Assembly (NCBI GenBank): GCA_009602735.1
Contig: WELA01012575.1
Coordinates: forward strand, 49,080-113,079
Source of the DNA: Mesotaenium endlicherianum
Lineage: Eukaryota > Streptophyta > Zygnematophyceae > Zygnematales > Mesotaeniaceae
Length of the DNA: 64,000 bases
Reading direction: 5' to 3'
In this document: positions 32,189 to 43,514 of the stretch, piece after piece
Layout: each line of letters begins with the position of its first letter
Position numbering within the stretch: the stretch's first letter is position 1
Notes under the pieces: generated by a model
Told to the model about the DNA's origin: nothing
The model's input: the letters and a program-made list of their open reading frames with translations, nothing else
Databases searched by the model: none
Made by a program: the position numbers and the translations under genes

Positions 32189-33423
32189 ATGAATTGCATG
32201 TATATATACAATACTAAATAAGTATTATGTCAATACATTCACATGTGCGAGTTCACCTTAATGAATGTATGTTGATGCAATGCGAGTTTACTTACTTTGT
32301 CAAAAACGTCAGCAGGATGACATTTGTATCATAGTGTTGTTTGCTGACTTTGTTGAAATGGTCAGCAGGATGACTTTTGTATCATAGTATACTTTGCTAA
32401 GATTTATATATCAGTTCTATACATGATATAATATCAGTAGGTTGACATTTGATAAGCTCGCTTGATATTAGTCAGTATACTTAGCTTCAGTACGCTGAGG
32501 ATAGATATATTCATTTATATTATTATTTGTAGATTGGCACATGTGATCGTAGTGTATTGAAAGTCGGGAGGTCGACTGAGATTTGGTAAACCGATGTCCT
32601 ACCAGTGTGGTTAACTCCTGGGTAGGCGGAGCCGTCGTCAGTCAACTGAACAGTTAAGACTTCAGTCAACCGACCAATTAATATGGTCGTTATACCTAGA
32701 TCCGTGGGTCCCAACTAAATGGGTTTTCCACAAAACGGCGCACCTTGCATTGTGGTCAACAAGGTGGTCACTAGGTACATAGCAGGCTGGGATCTCGTGG
32801 TCCCTTATTTTGAACAGTAGGCTTTACAGTCGGATTTCTACTTGCAAGTCATGTGTGCACTATTTGGTTCGTTCTAATGACCTACATTCACAAAAATTGA
32901 CATGGGTGCTTTTGTTTTCACTTCAAATGGAGCGAACTAGAACTTTTCAGAAAGATCTCGTCAAGATGCATCCGTTGCTGTTAAGTTGGTTCAATTTGGA
33001 GTAGTATTGACAGAGTTATGCCCTCTGACATTTTGGGGTCACATAGCGGACAGATTCCATGGTTTTGCACCTAAATCAGTGGGATGTGTTTTAGCTACTT
33101 CATGGTCATCTGCTTGAGAGCGCCTTTGCTATTCAGTCCCCTAATGTTGTGTATGTGCTTATACATGCTTGTATGCCTGGTAGGCAAGAGGCCATGAGTT
33201 TCTAAAGAAGAAGCTCTAGTCCTCAAGCTCGCCTCTTTCTTGTGCCTTCTGTTAGTGTGCAACTATGACACAGTACGGTAGGTGAATCAAGGGGTATAGA
33301 TGAGTAAACGAAATTCATTGTGAGGGCGAAGATTGCTCCCTGATTTTACACGCTTCCACCTTATCTCTCATCTCATATATTTAAATGCACTATATTAATC
33401 TTGAATAAGCAAGATTCATTTCA
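32189..33423 (+). repeat. Family D LTR of D2
   Basis: About 1235 bp, matching 61490-62725, ending AAGCAAGATTCATTTCA. It contains two copies of a roughly 58-bp unit (TTTGCTGACTTTGTTGAAA.GGTCAGCAGGATGAC) at about 32290-32400. No coding sequence follows directly. Confidence 0.85.
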
Positions 33424-33844
33424 ATGGTGGCCATCGCAACAGTATGCTTCACCACTAATAGCTCCTCGCTTTTGCCCCGCCCTCGGTGTCATAACCCAGC
33501 CCCCGTCCATCAAGAGCCCACCCATGCATACAAGTATGCTTTCATGGACTGCGGGTGCGCACAACGGATGACAAGGCTGCAACCCCGCCATGCATAGATG
33601 CCCACACGTAGAGAGCACACATGCCATGCCGCGTGTGTTGGCCAGGCACACACGAGCACGCACGGGTACTGTAAGAATTGGCCCACAAATGCACGGGGCC
33701 AAGAAGGCGAGAGAGGCGGGAGAGGGAGGGAAAGAGGCAGGGAGAAATTAGGTCCAAGCGCAAGGAGCATATGGGAATTCCACCTCATGCAGAACCCGTG
33801 CCTCACATGCCCACCTGCCTGCCAGTCGTGTTGGATGCCAGCAA
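33424..33844. other. GC-rich unassigned DNA
   Basis: GC-rich, with a purine-rich stretch (GAGAGGCGGGAGAGGGAGGG near 33708). Open frames on both strands reflect composition. Similar in flavour to 29173-29529 on the other side of the D2 region, but I could not align the two convincingly. Confidence 0.5.
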
Positions 33845-34588
33845 TGTAAGGTCATAGGTTTATAAAATGCATTTTTGAGTTTCATGAAGGTATGTTTTGA
33901 TCGCATAGAACTCTAGATTGCATTTTTGTGGTCATTTTGATATAAAGTTCATTGAATTTGGTTAAGTATTGAGAAAATTATGGATTTCCGAGTTTAATTG
34001 GTTTTGAGGTCGGTTGACGACTGTCCTTCATTCGCGGTGAGCGTGACCGTCGGATTGACCAACAGCGTCGAGCTATCTGGCCTGTTAGAGTGACCTCAAA
34101 CCTTCACGTAAGTTCGGCTGACGCGGAGCGCCGACTAGGTCGATTTACCTAGAAGTTTCTATTTAGCCTAGCGCGTCTACGATAGAATATTCTAGTAATG
34201 TCGATGCATGTATGTGGACGTCAATTTGGCCCGACACGTCAGATGAGACTGATCCGACCTACTCACGAATGTTCTGGAAGGGACAATTTGATGAACACTT
34301 CGAAAATTTCGTAGCTTCCTCCTAGAGAAGAGCACTTAGGCAGAAAACTATAAATAGGCATAACTTCTTCATTTCATATCAATTTTCACTTCTGTAAATT
34401 TCTACGGGTTTGTATTGAAAAGGCATTTTATCCTATATCATTTGTGAGCAATTTCTTGCTACTCAAAATGTTGAGCAAATTTTCCTAAGCTTTCTTAGTG
34501 ATATGCCGCTGCACTCTTTAGTATGATTGCAACTAGTTTCTTTTCTCGTGAGTCACTACGCTTCCACTGGGGCACTCTGCCCCTTTCA
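33845..34588 (+). repeat. Family E LTR
   Basis: From TGTAAGGTCATAGG to GCCCCTTTCA, 744 bp if the start is right. The end is certain, because a primer site follows and the last 270 bp recur at 12768-13038. The start is inferred from the TG and the imperfect match of the ends. Confidence 0.6.
34349..34358 (+). promoter_or_regulatory. TATA box in the family E LTR
   Basis: TATAAATAGG, a near-ideal TATA element about 240 bp before the LTR end. The other E LTR fragment has TTATAAACAGG in the same place. Confidence 0.6.
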
Positions 34589-34625
34589 TCTGGTATTGGA
34601 GGTGGGCTAGTTTACATATTATACT

Positions 34626-35460
34626 ATGGAGTCGCAGCTGGCAGTTCGAGGAGGCGAATATGTCAAGCATGTTGAGCGCGCGGGGCAGCACGCAGCACCA
34701 ACAACGACTAGAGAGCAACAAGAGATGCAGGCGATGCTAAGGCAAATGGCAAATGCAATTGGAGGAGAAGTCTACGCCCCAATTTCAACTAATTATGCGC
34801 GCGGAGGTGGAGAGAATGGTGCGAGTTGTTGTCGAGAATGTCGCTTCGACAAGTTTGGCACCTGCACCTGTTGTACCACCAATCCATGTTACTCCAGTGG
34901 TGCAACCAGTTATTCCACCCGCATCGGGAGTGCGTGCGCCTAAGCCTGAAGTGTACACTGAAGAGCGTGGATCGCCGCCTATTCATCAATGGATTTTGGA
35001 GTGAAGAAGTTTATGGAATATTTTGCGTTCACGCCTAACACGCAAGTTGCCTTTGTGATTACTTTGCTGAAGAAGAGTGAAGAAGTTTATGGAGTATTTT
35101 GCGCTCACGCCCGACAGGCAAGTCGCCTTTGTCATAACTTTGCTGCAGAAGAGTGCTGAAGCTTGGTATGAGCGAGTGGAGCAGCTGTCTGGAGTTCCTG
35201 CTACTGTTGATCAGCTCTTTGAAGGCTTGAAGAGGCAATTTCAACCTATTGCACCCGAGGATACTACTCGACAACTATTGGTGCGCCTTTGTCATCGGGG
35301 AAGCGTTCAGGAGTATGTTTTGCGCTTCTACGAGCTGGTGCTTCAATGTCCATCCATGCACGAGTCTGAGATGATGGACAAGTTCAAGAGGGGACTCAAG
35401 CAAACTGTGGCCAAGGAAGTGGCGCTCAAGGACCCTACCAGTCTTGGAAAATGATGGCAT
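34626..35460 (+). pseudogene. Family E gag region
   Basis: N-terminal part with EQQEMQAMLRQMANAIGG and Pro/Val-rich linkers, then a capsid-like core (KKFMEYFALTPDRQVAFVI, AEAWYERVEQLSG, GSVQEYVLRFYELV, MDKFKRGLK), characteristic of Ty3/gypsy gag. Fossil. Confidence 0.8.
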
Positions 35461-35659
35461 TGGCAACAAGGGTCGACGCTGTGGAGTATAGTCAGAGGCA
35501 GTGGGGCAGCCACAACTTTGGAGGATATCGACACTTTGGATCCAAGCACGAGTATTCAAGGTCCAGTACCTATGGAGTTGGAACTTGTTCTGTGCCAGCG
35601 CAGGCAGCAGAATTTCAAGCCAAGAGGACCCTGTTATAATTCTGGCAAGCTTGGACATC

Positions 35660-36415
35660 TGGCTTGAGACTGTCATGTGAAGGTGAAGCAACCTCAACGG
35701 CAGGAAAAAGGAGGACGCCAGTAAGTCGTTCTGGGGTGTCTACTGGCGTGAAGATGAGAACTCACAAGGAGGTTATCCCCAGGAGCCTGCCGAGAAGCAA
35801 AGGACGAGACGTTGACAAGCCTACCATTGTAGAAAGAGTAGTCGACGGCAACAAGGCGAAGTGTATGGTCGACAGTGGCGCAAGTGCAAACTTCGTGCAC
35901 AAGAAGCTGGTGAAAGAGTGGCGAATCCCTGTGCAGAAGCATTATGAACCTAATGAGGCAATTTTGGCAAATGGGCAGAGACTCAAGTGTGGTGCACCTA
36001 CGAAAGCTATTCACGTAGAAGTAGCGGGGCATCGGAGTAAGGAAGTTATGGAGCAGGCAAAGTTGGATCACCATGAGGTGATATTGGGCCGACCATGGCT
36101 AAGAAAAGCCAACCCTCAAGTGCACTGGAGCACGGGACAAGTGAAGGTCCAAGGGCGTGATGGTCGAATGGAGACAGCGACACAGGTGGAGGTAGATACG
36201 ACCACAAGTAACTGTCTTTCGTCGAGCCTGCAAGTTAAGAAGCTATGCAGGACAAATCAGGTGAAGGAGATGTACCTTGTTTCGGTGGCCCTGGCCAGGT
36301 CATCAGATGGAGCAAGCGTGAATCCTAACAGCCTGGGCGAATGTACATCGTCGGAGGAGCAAGTAGTGGTGTCCAATCCCCTTGCTCAGAAGGAGCAGAG
36401 CCCAATTGCTTAAGA
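35660..36415 (+). pseudogene. Family E protease region
   Basis: 249-residue frame with the aspartic protease block KCMVDSGASANFVHKKL near 35865 and the C-terminal HEVILGRPWLRKANPQVHW block near 36075. Typical retropepsin of a gypsy element. Part of a broken element. Confidence 0.85.
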
Positions 36416-36478
36416 GAAGAAGCCTGCTGAGATGCCTGCCCAAAATAAGGCGCTGTTGGAGGAGTTCAAGTGCGTATT

Positions 36479-36552
36479 TGTAATGAATCAATATATTAGT
36501 AGATATATAATTTACTTAAATATAATAGTTGATTATGTTCAGCCTGCTGAGC
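36479..36552 (+). repeat. Family A LTR start, 74-bp stub
   Basis: TGTAATGAATCAATATATT to CAGCCTGCTGAGC, matching the first part of the LTR that begins at 36553. It lies against the family E protease. Confidence 0.85.
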
Positions 36553-37324
36553 TGTAATGAATCAGTATATTAGTAGGTATAATATTCATTTAAATATAAT
36601 AATTAATTAAGTTCAGCCTGCTGACCTTTAGTTATTAGTCAGTTTGCTAGACTTTAGTTAATAGTCAGTTTGCTGAACTTTACTTAATAGTCAGTCTGCT
36701 GGACTTTACATAATTATCAGTTTGCTGACTCAGTGGAAAGCAGCAGGCTGAAAGTCCATATAAGTCAGCTTGCTGACACATTCTTTGACAGCAAGCTGAC
36801 TTCCGTACTCGGTAGCAGCGAACTGCCTTGATATGCATCTAAGTGCGATATGCTAGATGAATAGCCAGATGACATCCCTATGATGGATGGCTATTCGGGA
36901 TGATGGGAGATGGCGGTGGATTTGGTTAACCGAGGTCCTACCAACGTGGTTAACTCCCGGGTAGGCGGTGCCATCGCACTGACCGTTGAACAGTAAACTC
37001 ATTCCATGTACATATGCTAGGCATTGCTCTCGAGTTCGGCATTCGGAAACGAGGCCAACTCTCTTGTACAGCTTACTGAGAGAGATCTGAATCCAAGGCG
37101 AGAAGCCATTGATACGCACTGTCTTCTAACCTTGCTTATGTATGAGTTTACTGATTTGCATTATTGATGCTAGTTTACTCTCATTTGACTGACGAGTAGT
37201 ATTCCCTGCTAGTGTATTGTCCTTTGCCGTTTAACGAGTTAACGGAAATACCATAAAGATTACTTGCTGATATAAAGATCTTTATTTATTGTTAATCGCC
37301 TATTTGGTAAGTCGATTCATTTCA
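36553..37324 (+). repeat. Family A LTR, full length
   Basis: 772 bp from TGTAATGAATCAGTATATT to GATTCATTTCA. It holds five iterations of a TCAG..TGCTGA-type motif at 36612, 36639, 36665, 36691 and 36717 (26-27 bp apart), then the block shared in part with D LTRs and ATATAAAGATCTTTAT near the end. Confidence 0.9.
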
Positions 37325-37977
37325 TGAGCTCTAGTTAAATAATCAATCTGCTGGACTTTATATTTAATAGCAGTTAAATGACTCAGCCAGAAGCAGCAGG
37401 CTGGAGTCAACTTAAGTCAGCTTGCTGACACATTCTTTGACAGCCAACTGATTTCCGTACTCGGTAGCAGCGAACTGCCTCGATATACATTTAAGTGTGA
37501 TATGCTAGATGAATGGCCAGATGACATCCCTATGATGGATGGCGATTCGGGAGGATGGGAGATGGCGGCGGATTTGGTTAACCGAGGTCCTACCAACGTG
37601 GTTAACTCCCGAGTAGGCGGTGACATCGCACTGACCGTTGAACAGTAAACTCATTCCATGTACATATGCTAGGCATTGCTCTCGAGTTCGGCATTCGGAA
37701 ACGAGGCCAACTCTCTTGTACAGCTTACTGAGAGAGATCTGAATCCAAGGCGAGAAGCCATTGATACGCACTGTCTTCTAACCTTGCTTATGTATGAGTT
37801 TACTGATTTGCATTAATGATGCTAGTTTACTCGCATTTGACTTACGAGTATTATTCACTGCTAGTGTGTTGTCCTTTGCCGTTTAACCAGTAAACGGAAA
37901 ATACCATAAAGATTACTTGCTGATATAAAGATCTTTATTGATTGTTAATCGCCTATTTGGTAAGTCAATTCATTTCA
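37325..37977 (+). repeat. Family A LTR, slightly shorter, next to the primer site
   Basis: 653 bp from TGAGCTCTAG to CAATTCATTTCA. Directly followed by the A4 primer site, so this is the functional-position 5' LTR of A4; the one before it is an extra unit in the same orientation. Confidence 0.85.
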
Positions 37978-37978
37978 G

Positions 37979-37990
37979 TGGTATCGGAGC
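37979..37990 (+). other. Primer binding site of A4
   Basis: TGGTATCGGAGC, one base after the LTR; initiator tRNA-Met type. Confidence 0.85.
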
Positions 37991-38011
37991 GGTTATCACA
38001 GTCTTCTTTGT

Positions 38012-39505
38012 ATGGTAAGGACAAGGTCTCAAACTAGCAACTCCCGAGACATGGAGAACCACGATAACGAGAATGTCAAAAACCAAGCAAGCCATGTAGC
38101 GGGAATCCGTACCTATTTTGAAGCAGTGGCAGATACTGCAGCTAGAGAGGCTGCAGATGAGGCAGCTGCTATTGCCGCAGTCGCAGCACAGCAAGCTGAG
38201 GAGGAGAGAGCTAGATTAGAAGCTGAACAATAAGCAAAGGCTGCAGTAGATACAGAAAGGACGGAAGGACAACCCGCTGATGAGCGCACGATTGAAGAAC
38301 ATATGGCATCCAGGGCCAATGTCCTGAACCCACCTCCTGCTGTACAACTCAATGTACCCCTAGGTCAAATACGTGACCGGCTGAATGCGGCAGGAATTGT
38401 TGCTGCAGGAGCGGGAGGGACTGTTGAGAACACTACTCAGTGAGTAGATACCAATGCTGCTGCTGCTTTTGCTAGACTACCACCCCAGAGTGTAGACTGG
38501 GGAGCATTGTTCGTTCAAATGCAGTCGCAAATGGCGACCATGTATCAGTCCCAACAGGAGGACAAAAGAATCATAATGTCTCTACCACGGGATAGAGACC
38601 AACTAGGGTCTCAAACCACTGGTGGTGGTGGCAGAGGGCCTAGTAAGCCCAAGCCGAAACCTCCCCAGGACTATGATCCTGAGGGAAATAGAAAATATTA
38701 CCTGATCAAGTTTCTCGCGGATGTTGAGCAGTGGCCGGAGAACTACCCAAAACTGCAAGATTACGAGAAGGTCAAGCACACCGGTGCGCTACTGAAAGGC
38801 AGTGCCGCAGACTGGTGGCTTTACTGGAAAGGAGAGCGTAAGGCTCAGCAACTCGCTGACCCTACGTGAGTAGAGTTTGTCGAGAAGTTGCATGAGAAGT
38901 TTGATGTCATCAACCAGCAGGAGAAAGCAAACTATGCGATGATCTCCCTAACACTGAAGCAGACCACTTCAGTTGCTGAGTTTGCTCAAAAGTTCTAGGA
39001 GAACATGATGAAGCAGCCAGACTTGCCAAAACGGTATAGGATAGCATACTTCAGGTATGGCTTGAAATCCGAAGTCTCTGGTCATTTTGTTGAGACAAAG
39101 TATGAGAAANTTGAGACGAAGTATGAGAAAATGGCTGACTTGATTCAGGATGCTGATGCCTGGGATCAGCAGCAATTCAATCACAAGCGCCAGAGTAATG
39201 CTTCGTTGTCTAATCAAAAAGCCCCAATGTTCCTACAATGCAATTGAAGGAGTCCAGGCTGAGGATGATCATGGTGATGAATATGGGTATGAGTACAATG
39301 CTATTCAGTCTAGAGGGAGAGGTGGTTTTTCTCGAGGCGGCCATGGAAGAGGTGGTGGTAGGACAAAGCCGAGACCAGCCTCATCAAAATCAATTTGCTT
39401 CAATTGCCAGCACCCAGGTCACTTCAGAGAGCAGTGTCCAGACAAGCACCTTCCAAAGGTCGAGAGAAAAGACCAGCCTTTAAAAGACAGCAACGGTCAG
39501 TAATC
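38012..39505 (+). pseudogene. A4 gag region
   Basis: Starts MVRTRSQTSNSRDMEN at 38012; the start codon lies in ATGGTAAGG, a donor-like sequence. It then has an Ala-rich helical stretch, the capsid-like block (GSAADWWLYWKGE) and an Arg/Gly-rich tail with a zinc knuckle (CFNCQHPGHFREQC) near 39400. Fossil, broken; contains the ambiguous base at 39110. Confidence 0.85.
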
Positions 39506-40285
39506 CAGTCTACTCACTGTGAGGATGCTAGAGATAGTGAGTCGTCACTAGCTGCCCTCGTAGCAGGTATTAAGGGTCCTGCTGAATTGGATTCACTATG
39601 CATGCCTGACAACCAGACAAAGGAGACCATCAGCAATATAGACATCCAGAGAGTGCACACTCTGGATGCTCTCGTTCCACCTGATGTCCAACATTTCTTT
39701 GCTAAGTCAGGAGAACAATGCGAAAGTCAGGAAAAGACAGTCCTCCCTATCCTACTGCATTGCATGATTGCAGGTAGGGAGGTGAGGGCATTTGTTGACG
39801 GAGGGGCGTCACATACTTTTATTCATAAGAACTTAGTTAAGCGGCTAAGGCTGCCTACTGTCACCCAAGGGAATAGAAAATTATTCCTTGGAGATGCCTC
39901 AAATATCCCGGGAGGAGTTATAACCAAGCCTATTGAGGTCTAGTTAGGTTCTGGTAATTGAAGCGCTTACATTTGAGGTACTCAACACTGGCTTTTATGA
40001 TCTCGTGCTAGGCAGGTCCTGGCTTAATAGACATCAAGCTGAAGTGTGTTGGAGCAGAGGTACAGTAAAAGTAAGAGGAGCCAGTGATGAGCATACTAAT
40101 TTGGCACCCACCAGTGCTCTTCCTCTTGTCCTGTGTGGATGGCAACTGAAGGAAAAGAAGAGGCTTCCACAAGGATGCAAGTTGCTGAATGCAATGGAGT
40201 TCGTGAAAAGCTGGAACCGAAAGGAAGACAGAATGTTCTGTCTGCTGCTGAGAGGTACCTCCTCAACCTTAAGAAGTTGTTAGTA
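39505..40285 (+). pseudogene. A4 protease region
   Basis: Contains AFVDGGASHTFIHK near 39790, followed by LVKRLRLPTV and the LGRSWLNRHQAEVCW block near 40010. Aspartic protease of the family; fossil. Confidence 0.8.
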
Positions 40286-41500
40286 TGCGGATGTGTGTGG
40301 ATTACAGAGCCCTGAACAGAATTACAGTAAAGAACAAGTATGCTTTACCCAGGATCGAAGACTTGCTTGATACCCTGTCTGGTGCTAAGGTGTTCAGTAA
40401 GATAAATCTCAAGAGTGGTTATCATCAAATCAGGATTGCTGAGGGGGATGAACACAAGACTGCCTTCCGTACACGTTATGGACACTATGAGTTCAACATG
40501 ATGCCATTTGGACTGACTAATGCTCTTGCGACCTTCATGGGTGCTATGAATGACATTTTCTTACCTTATTTGGATAAGTTTGTGCAAGTTTTCCTGGATG
40601 ATATTTTAATTTTCTCTAAAGATGAAGTTCAGCACACTCAACACTTAAAGACAGTCTTGGACACTCTGAGAAAAAACCATTTATATGCTAATATGAGCAA
40701 GTGTGATTTCTTTAAAGAAAGTATTGAATTTTTAGGCCACATTGTCAGCAAAGAAGGTATCAGTGAGGATCCTAAGAAAGTCCAGACCATAAGGGACTGG
40801 CCAGTACCACAGTCTGTCTCTGAAGTTAGGTCCTTCCTCGGGTTGGCTAACTACTGTAGGAGATTTACTGAGAATTATTCTACAAAGGCCAGTAAACTGA
40901 CTGACCTTACTAAGAAAGACATAGGGTATGTTTGGGGGGAAGAGGAGCAGGCAGCCTTTCAGACCCTCAAAGATGCCCTTTGTTCCGCCCCCGTGCTAGC
41001 CGTGTATGACCCCAGCAAACCGGTGTAGGTGGTTACTGATGCTTCTGACTTTGCCATGGGTGCTATTTTGTTGCAGCCTGCTGACAAAATCACAAAGGAT
41101 GGTAAGGTACGGCAGGAGTGGCATCCTGTTTTGTACGAGTCTATGAAATTTAACCCAGCGGAGATTAATTACTCAGTGCATGATAAAGAGCTGCTAGCAA
41201 TCATTCACGTGCTCAAACAATGGAGAGCATACTTACATGGTAAAGCTTTTAAGGTAATTACAGATCATCTAGCTCTGACTCACTTTCAAAAGAAGTCCAA
41301 GTTGTCAAGGAGGGAGAACCGCTTGAGCCAGATCCTGAAGCAATTTCAAGTCCAGATCGACTACAAACCAGGGAAGTTGAATCCTGCTGATGCACTCTCT
41401 AGAAGACTTGACTTGCAAGAAAGGAACTTTAGTCAGCATGCTGTAGATAAAGTCCTGTGTGCACTCACTTCACTAAAGGTGAAAAAGTCCTTCCTTGAAC
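40285..41500 (+). pseudogene. A4 reverse transcriptase and RNase H region
   Basis: RT from [11 protein letters not shown] at 40285 through [11 protein letters not shown] near 40590; RNase H from [14 protein letters not shown] near 41030 to [10 protein letters not shown] near 41265. Closely similar to A1 and A2. Fossil. Confidence 0.85.
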
Positions 41501-43001
41501 AACTTAGGAAAGCCTACCTTTCTGACCCAACATTTGAGCCCAGCCCCACTACTGGTGTGTGTCGTGCTACTGCACTCGGGTATAAGCTTAAGGGAGGGGT
41601 CTGGGTGACTNTTAAGGGAGGGGTCTAGGTGACTTAAACCACTTCAGGCAGGCTGTAGCTGGTGATTCCTAATACCTTGGAAATAAGGTCCCTTTTATTG
41701 AGTCAAGCTCATGACAGTTTACTGGGTGGGCATTTGGGGCAGGCCAAAACTGTTGGCAAACTGGCAAAACATTATCATTGGGAGGGATTACCTCGGGAGG
41801 TCTTGAAATACGTTAAGTCCTGTGACCAGTGTCAAAAGAATAAGTCTAGGCACACACCACCGGGGGGCCTCTTACAACCGCTGCCCATCCCAGCTGGCCG
41901 TTGGGAAACGATCTCCATGGACTGGGTGGTCACACTGCCACGAACCGCCAATGGGCATGATTCAATCCTGGTAGTCGTGGATAAACTGACAAAAATGGTC
42001 ATTTTCATCCCCACAACTGTCAAAGTACCTGCACTGGAAACAGCGAGCCAATTCTACAACCATGTAGTATGCCAACATGGGCTACCCTCTAATATATTCT
42101 CAGACAGACTCAAAATTTACCTCTAAGTTCTGGAGAGCTTTAATGGAATTAATGGGAGTCACACAGCTGCTCAGCAAAGCAAACCACCCTCAGACTGATG
42201 GGCAGACTGAGAGTTTTGCAAGAGGTACTGAGAGCCTATATTAACCAAAAAACAAGATAATTGGGATGACCTGTTGCCTCAAATTCAGTTTGCGGTCAAC
42301 AGTGCGGTGCACGTGCAACGGGCAAGACTCCTTTTGAACTAAGCCTGGGTAGAGTCCCTAAGTCTCCTTTAGATGTCCTAGAGGAGTCTTTAACTCACCC
42401 TGAAGGGATTGACAATCCGGTCTTTCTCCAGTTAACTCAGGAGTTTGCTGACACCCTGTCAGAAGTCCAGCAGAACCTGCACACAGGCCAAGAAAATCAA
42501 CAAAAGTACGCTAATCAGCACCGTCGCGAACTCACCTTTTCTAAAGGCGATTTGGTCAAACTACATTCTCAGCACCTGTACCTCCCTGGTGTGGTCAAGA
42601 AAAAGCTTGGCCCTATCTGAAACGGTCCATATTCGATGGTGCGTCGTGTCGGTCAGAACGCTTACAAACTGAACATGTCAGCCGAATACAAGGGTCATCC
42701 GGTCTTTAATGTCTCCTTCCTAGAACCCTACTTCAAAGGTGATACACTGTTCACAGGTCGGTTACCTGTCCAACCGGGACCGGTCCCCGCTGTCCGGGAC
42801 GGCGACCCTGAGGAATATGAGGTTGAGGAGATTTTAGACGCGCGCTCGGTCCGTCGATCGACTAAATATGTCATGAAGTACCTCATTCGATGGAAGGGTT
42901 ACGATGCCTCTGGGGACACGTGGGACTTTACAGACCATTTGACTAATGCCAGAGGGGCGTTGAAACGATTCCACCTTCGGGCGGCTGGAGCACCTCCCTA
43001 G
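41500..43001 (+). pseudogene. A4 integrase and chromodomain region
   Basis: Zinc part ([21 protein letters not shown]) near 41720-41850, core (SMDWVVTLP) near 41910, GPY/F-side segment near 42620-42700, chromodomain (EEYEVEEILDAR, KYVMKYLIRWKGYD) at about 42810-42930. Fossil; contains the ambiguous base at 41611. Confidence 0.85.
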
Positions 43002-43051
43002 CAGTCATTTCAGTTGACACGGGCAGGTGATGAGAGGTCCTGTCTCCAATT

Positions 43052-43063
43052 AAGTTGGAGGGA
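43052..43063 (+). other. Purine tract (PPT-like) between pol and ORF3 of A4
   Basis: AAGTTGGAGGGA after GAGAGGTCCTGTCTCC and a short AT spacer; third instance of the pre-ORF3 tract. Confidence 0.6.
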
Positions 43064-43362
43064 TAGTATATGATAGTTAGTGTGCGAGAGCAAGAAAGGG
43101 ACGTTTAGGGACAGTTATGTGAACCCCAAGTGTCAGCATAGTGACAGAGGGGACAGCGTGGCCCACATAAAGCACCTTTAGCGGAAGGAAAAAGGGCCTC
43201 GCACAGCCATACATCACTTAACACACCTGTAAACACATTCATATGTTTATGTCTAGCGCACCGCAACTACGTCAACTCCTAGCAAGCACCCCGTAAGGTA
43301 AACAGGAACGAATACACCATACTGATACAAACTTACTCCCTTCCTGCAACTTCTCGGACAAA

Positions 43363-43514
43363 GGTCGATATCCTACTAACTTATGCCCTGGTTACATGTG
43401 CAGAATGGCTCCCACCACACAAAAGGAGGACAGGAAGCGGTCGATATCCTACTAACTTGTGCCCTGGTTACATGTGCAGAATGGCTCCCACCACACAAAA
43501 GGAGGACAGGAAGC
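43363..43514 (+). repeat. 76-bp tandem duplication at the start of ORF3 (A4)
   Basis: Two copies, 43363-43438 and 43439-43514, differing at about one base. Each carries TACTAAC, a TGTGCAG acceptor-like site and the ATG of the ORF3 frame (MAPTTQKEDRKR). The candidate splice signals of A4 are therefore present twice. Confidence 0.9.
43450..43479 (+). promoter_or_regulatory. Candidate branch point and 3' splice site before ORF3 (A4)
   Basis: TACTAAC at 43450-43456 (the strongest known branch-point form) and TGTGCAG ending at 43479, directly followed by AATGGCT. The A-to-acceptor distance of about 24 nt equals that in A1 and A3. Confidence 0.5.

Larger units (their letters stand above)
34589..36478 (+). 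mobile_element. Ty3/gypsy element, family E: leader, gag and protease parts
   Basis: After the LTR come a primer site (TGGTATTGGAGG at 34591), gag and protease. The sequence stops where the stacked family A LTRs begin at 36479. It is a lineage distinct from A and B. The pol piece at 62726-64000 may belong to the same family. Broken, with several breaks. Confidence 0.8.
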
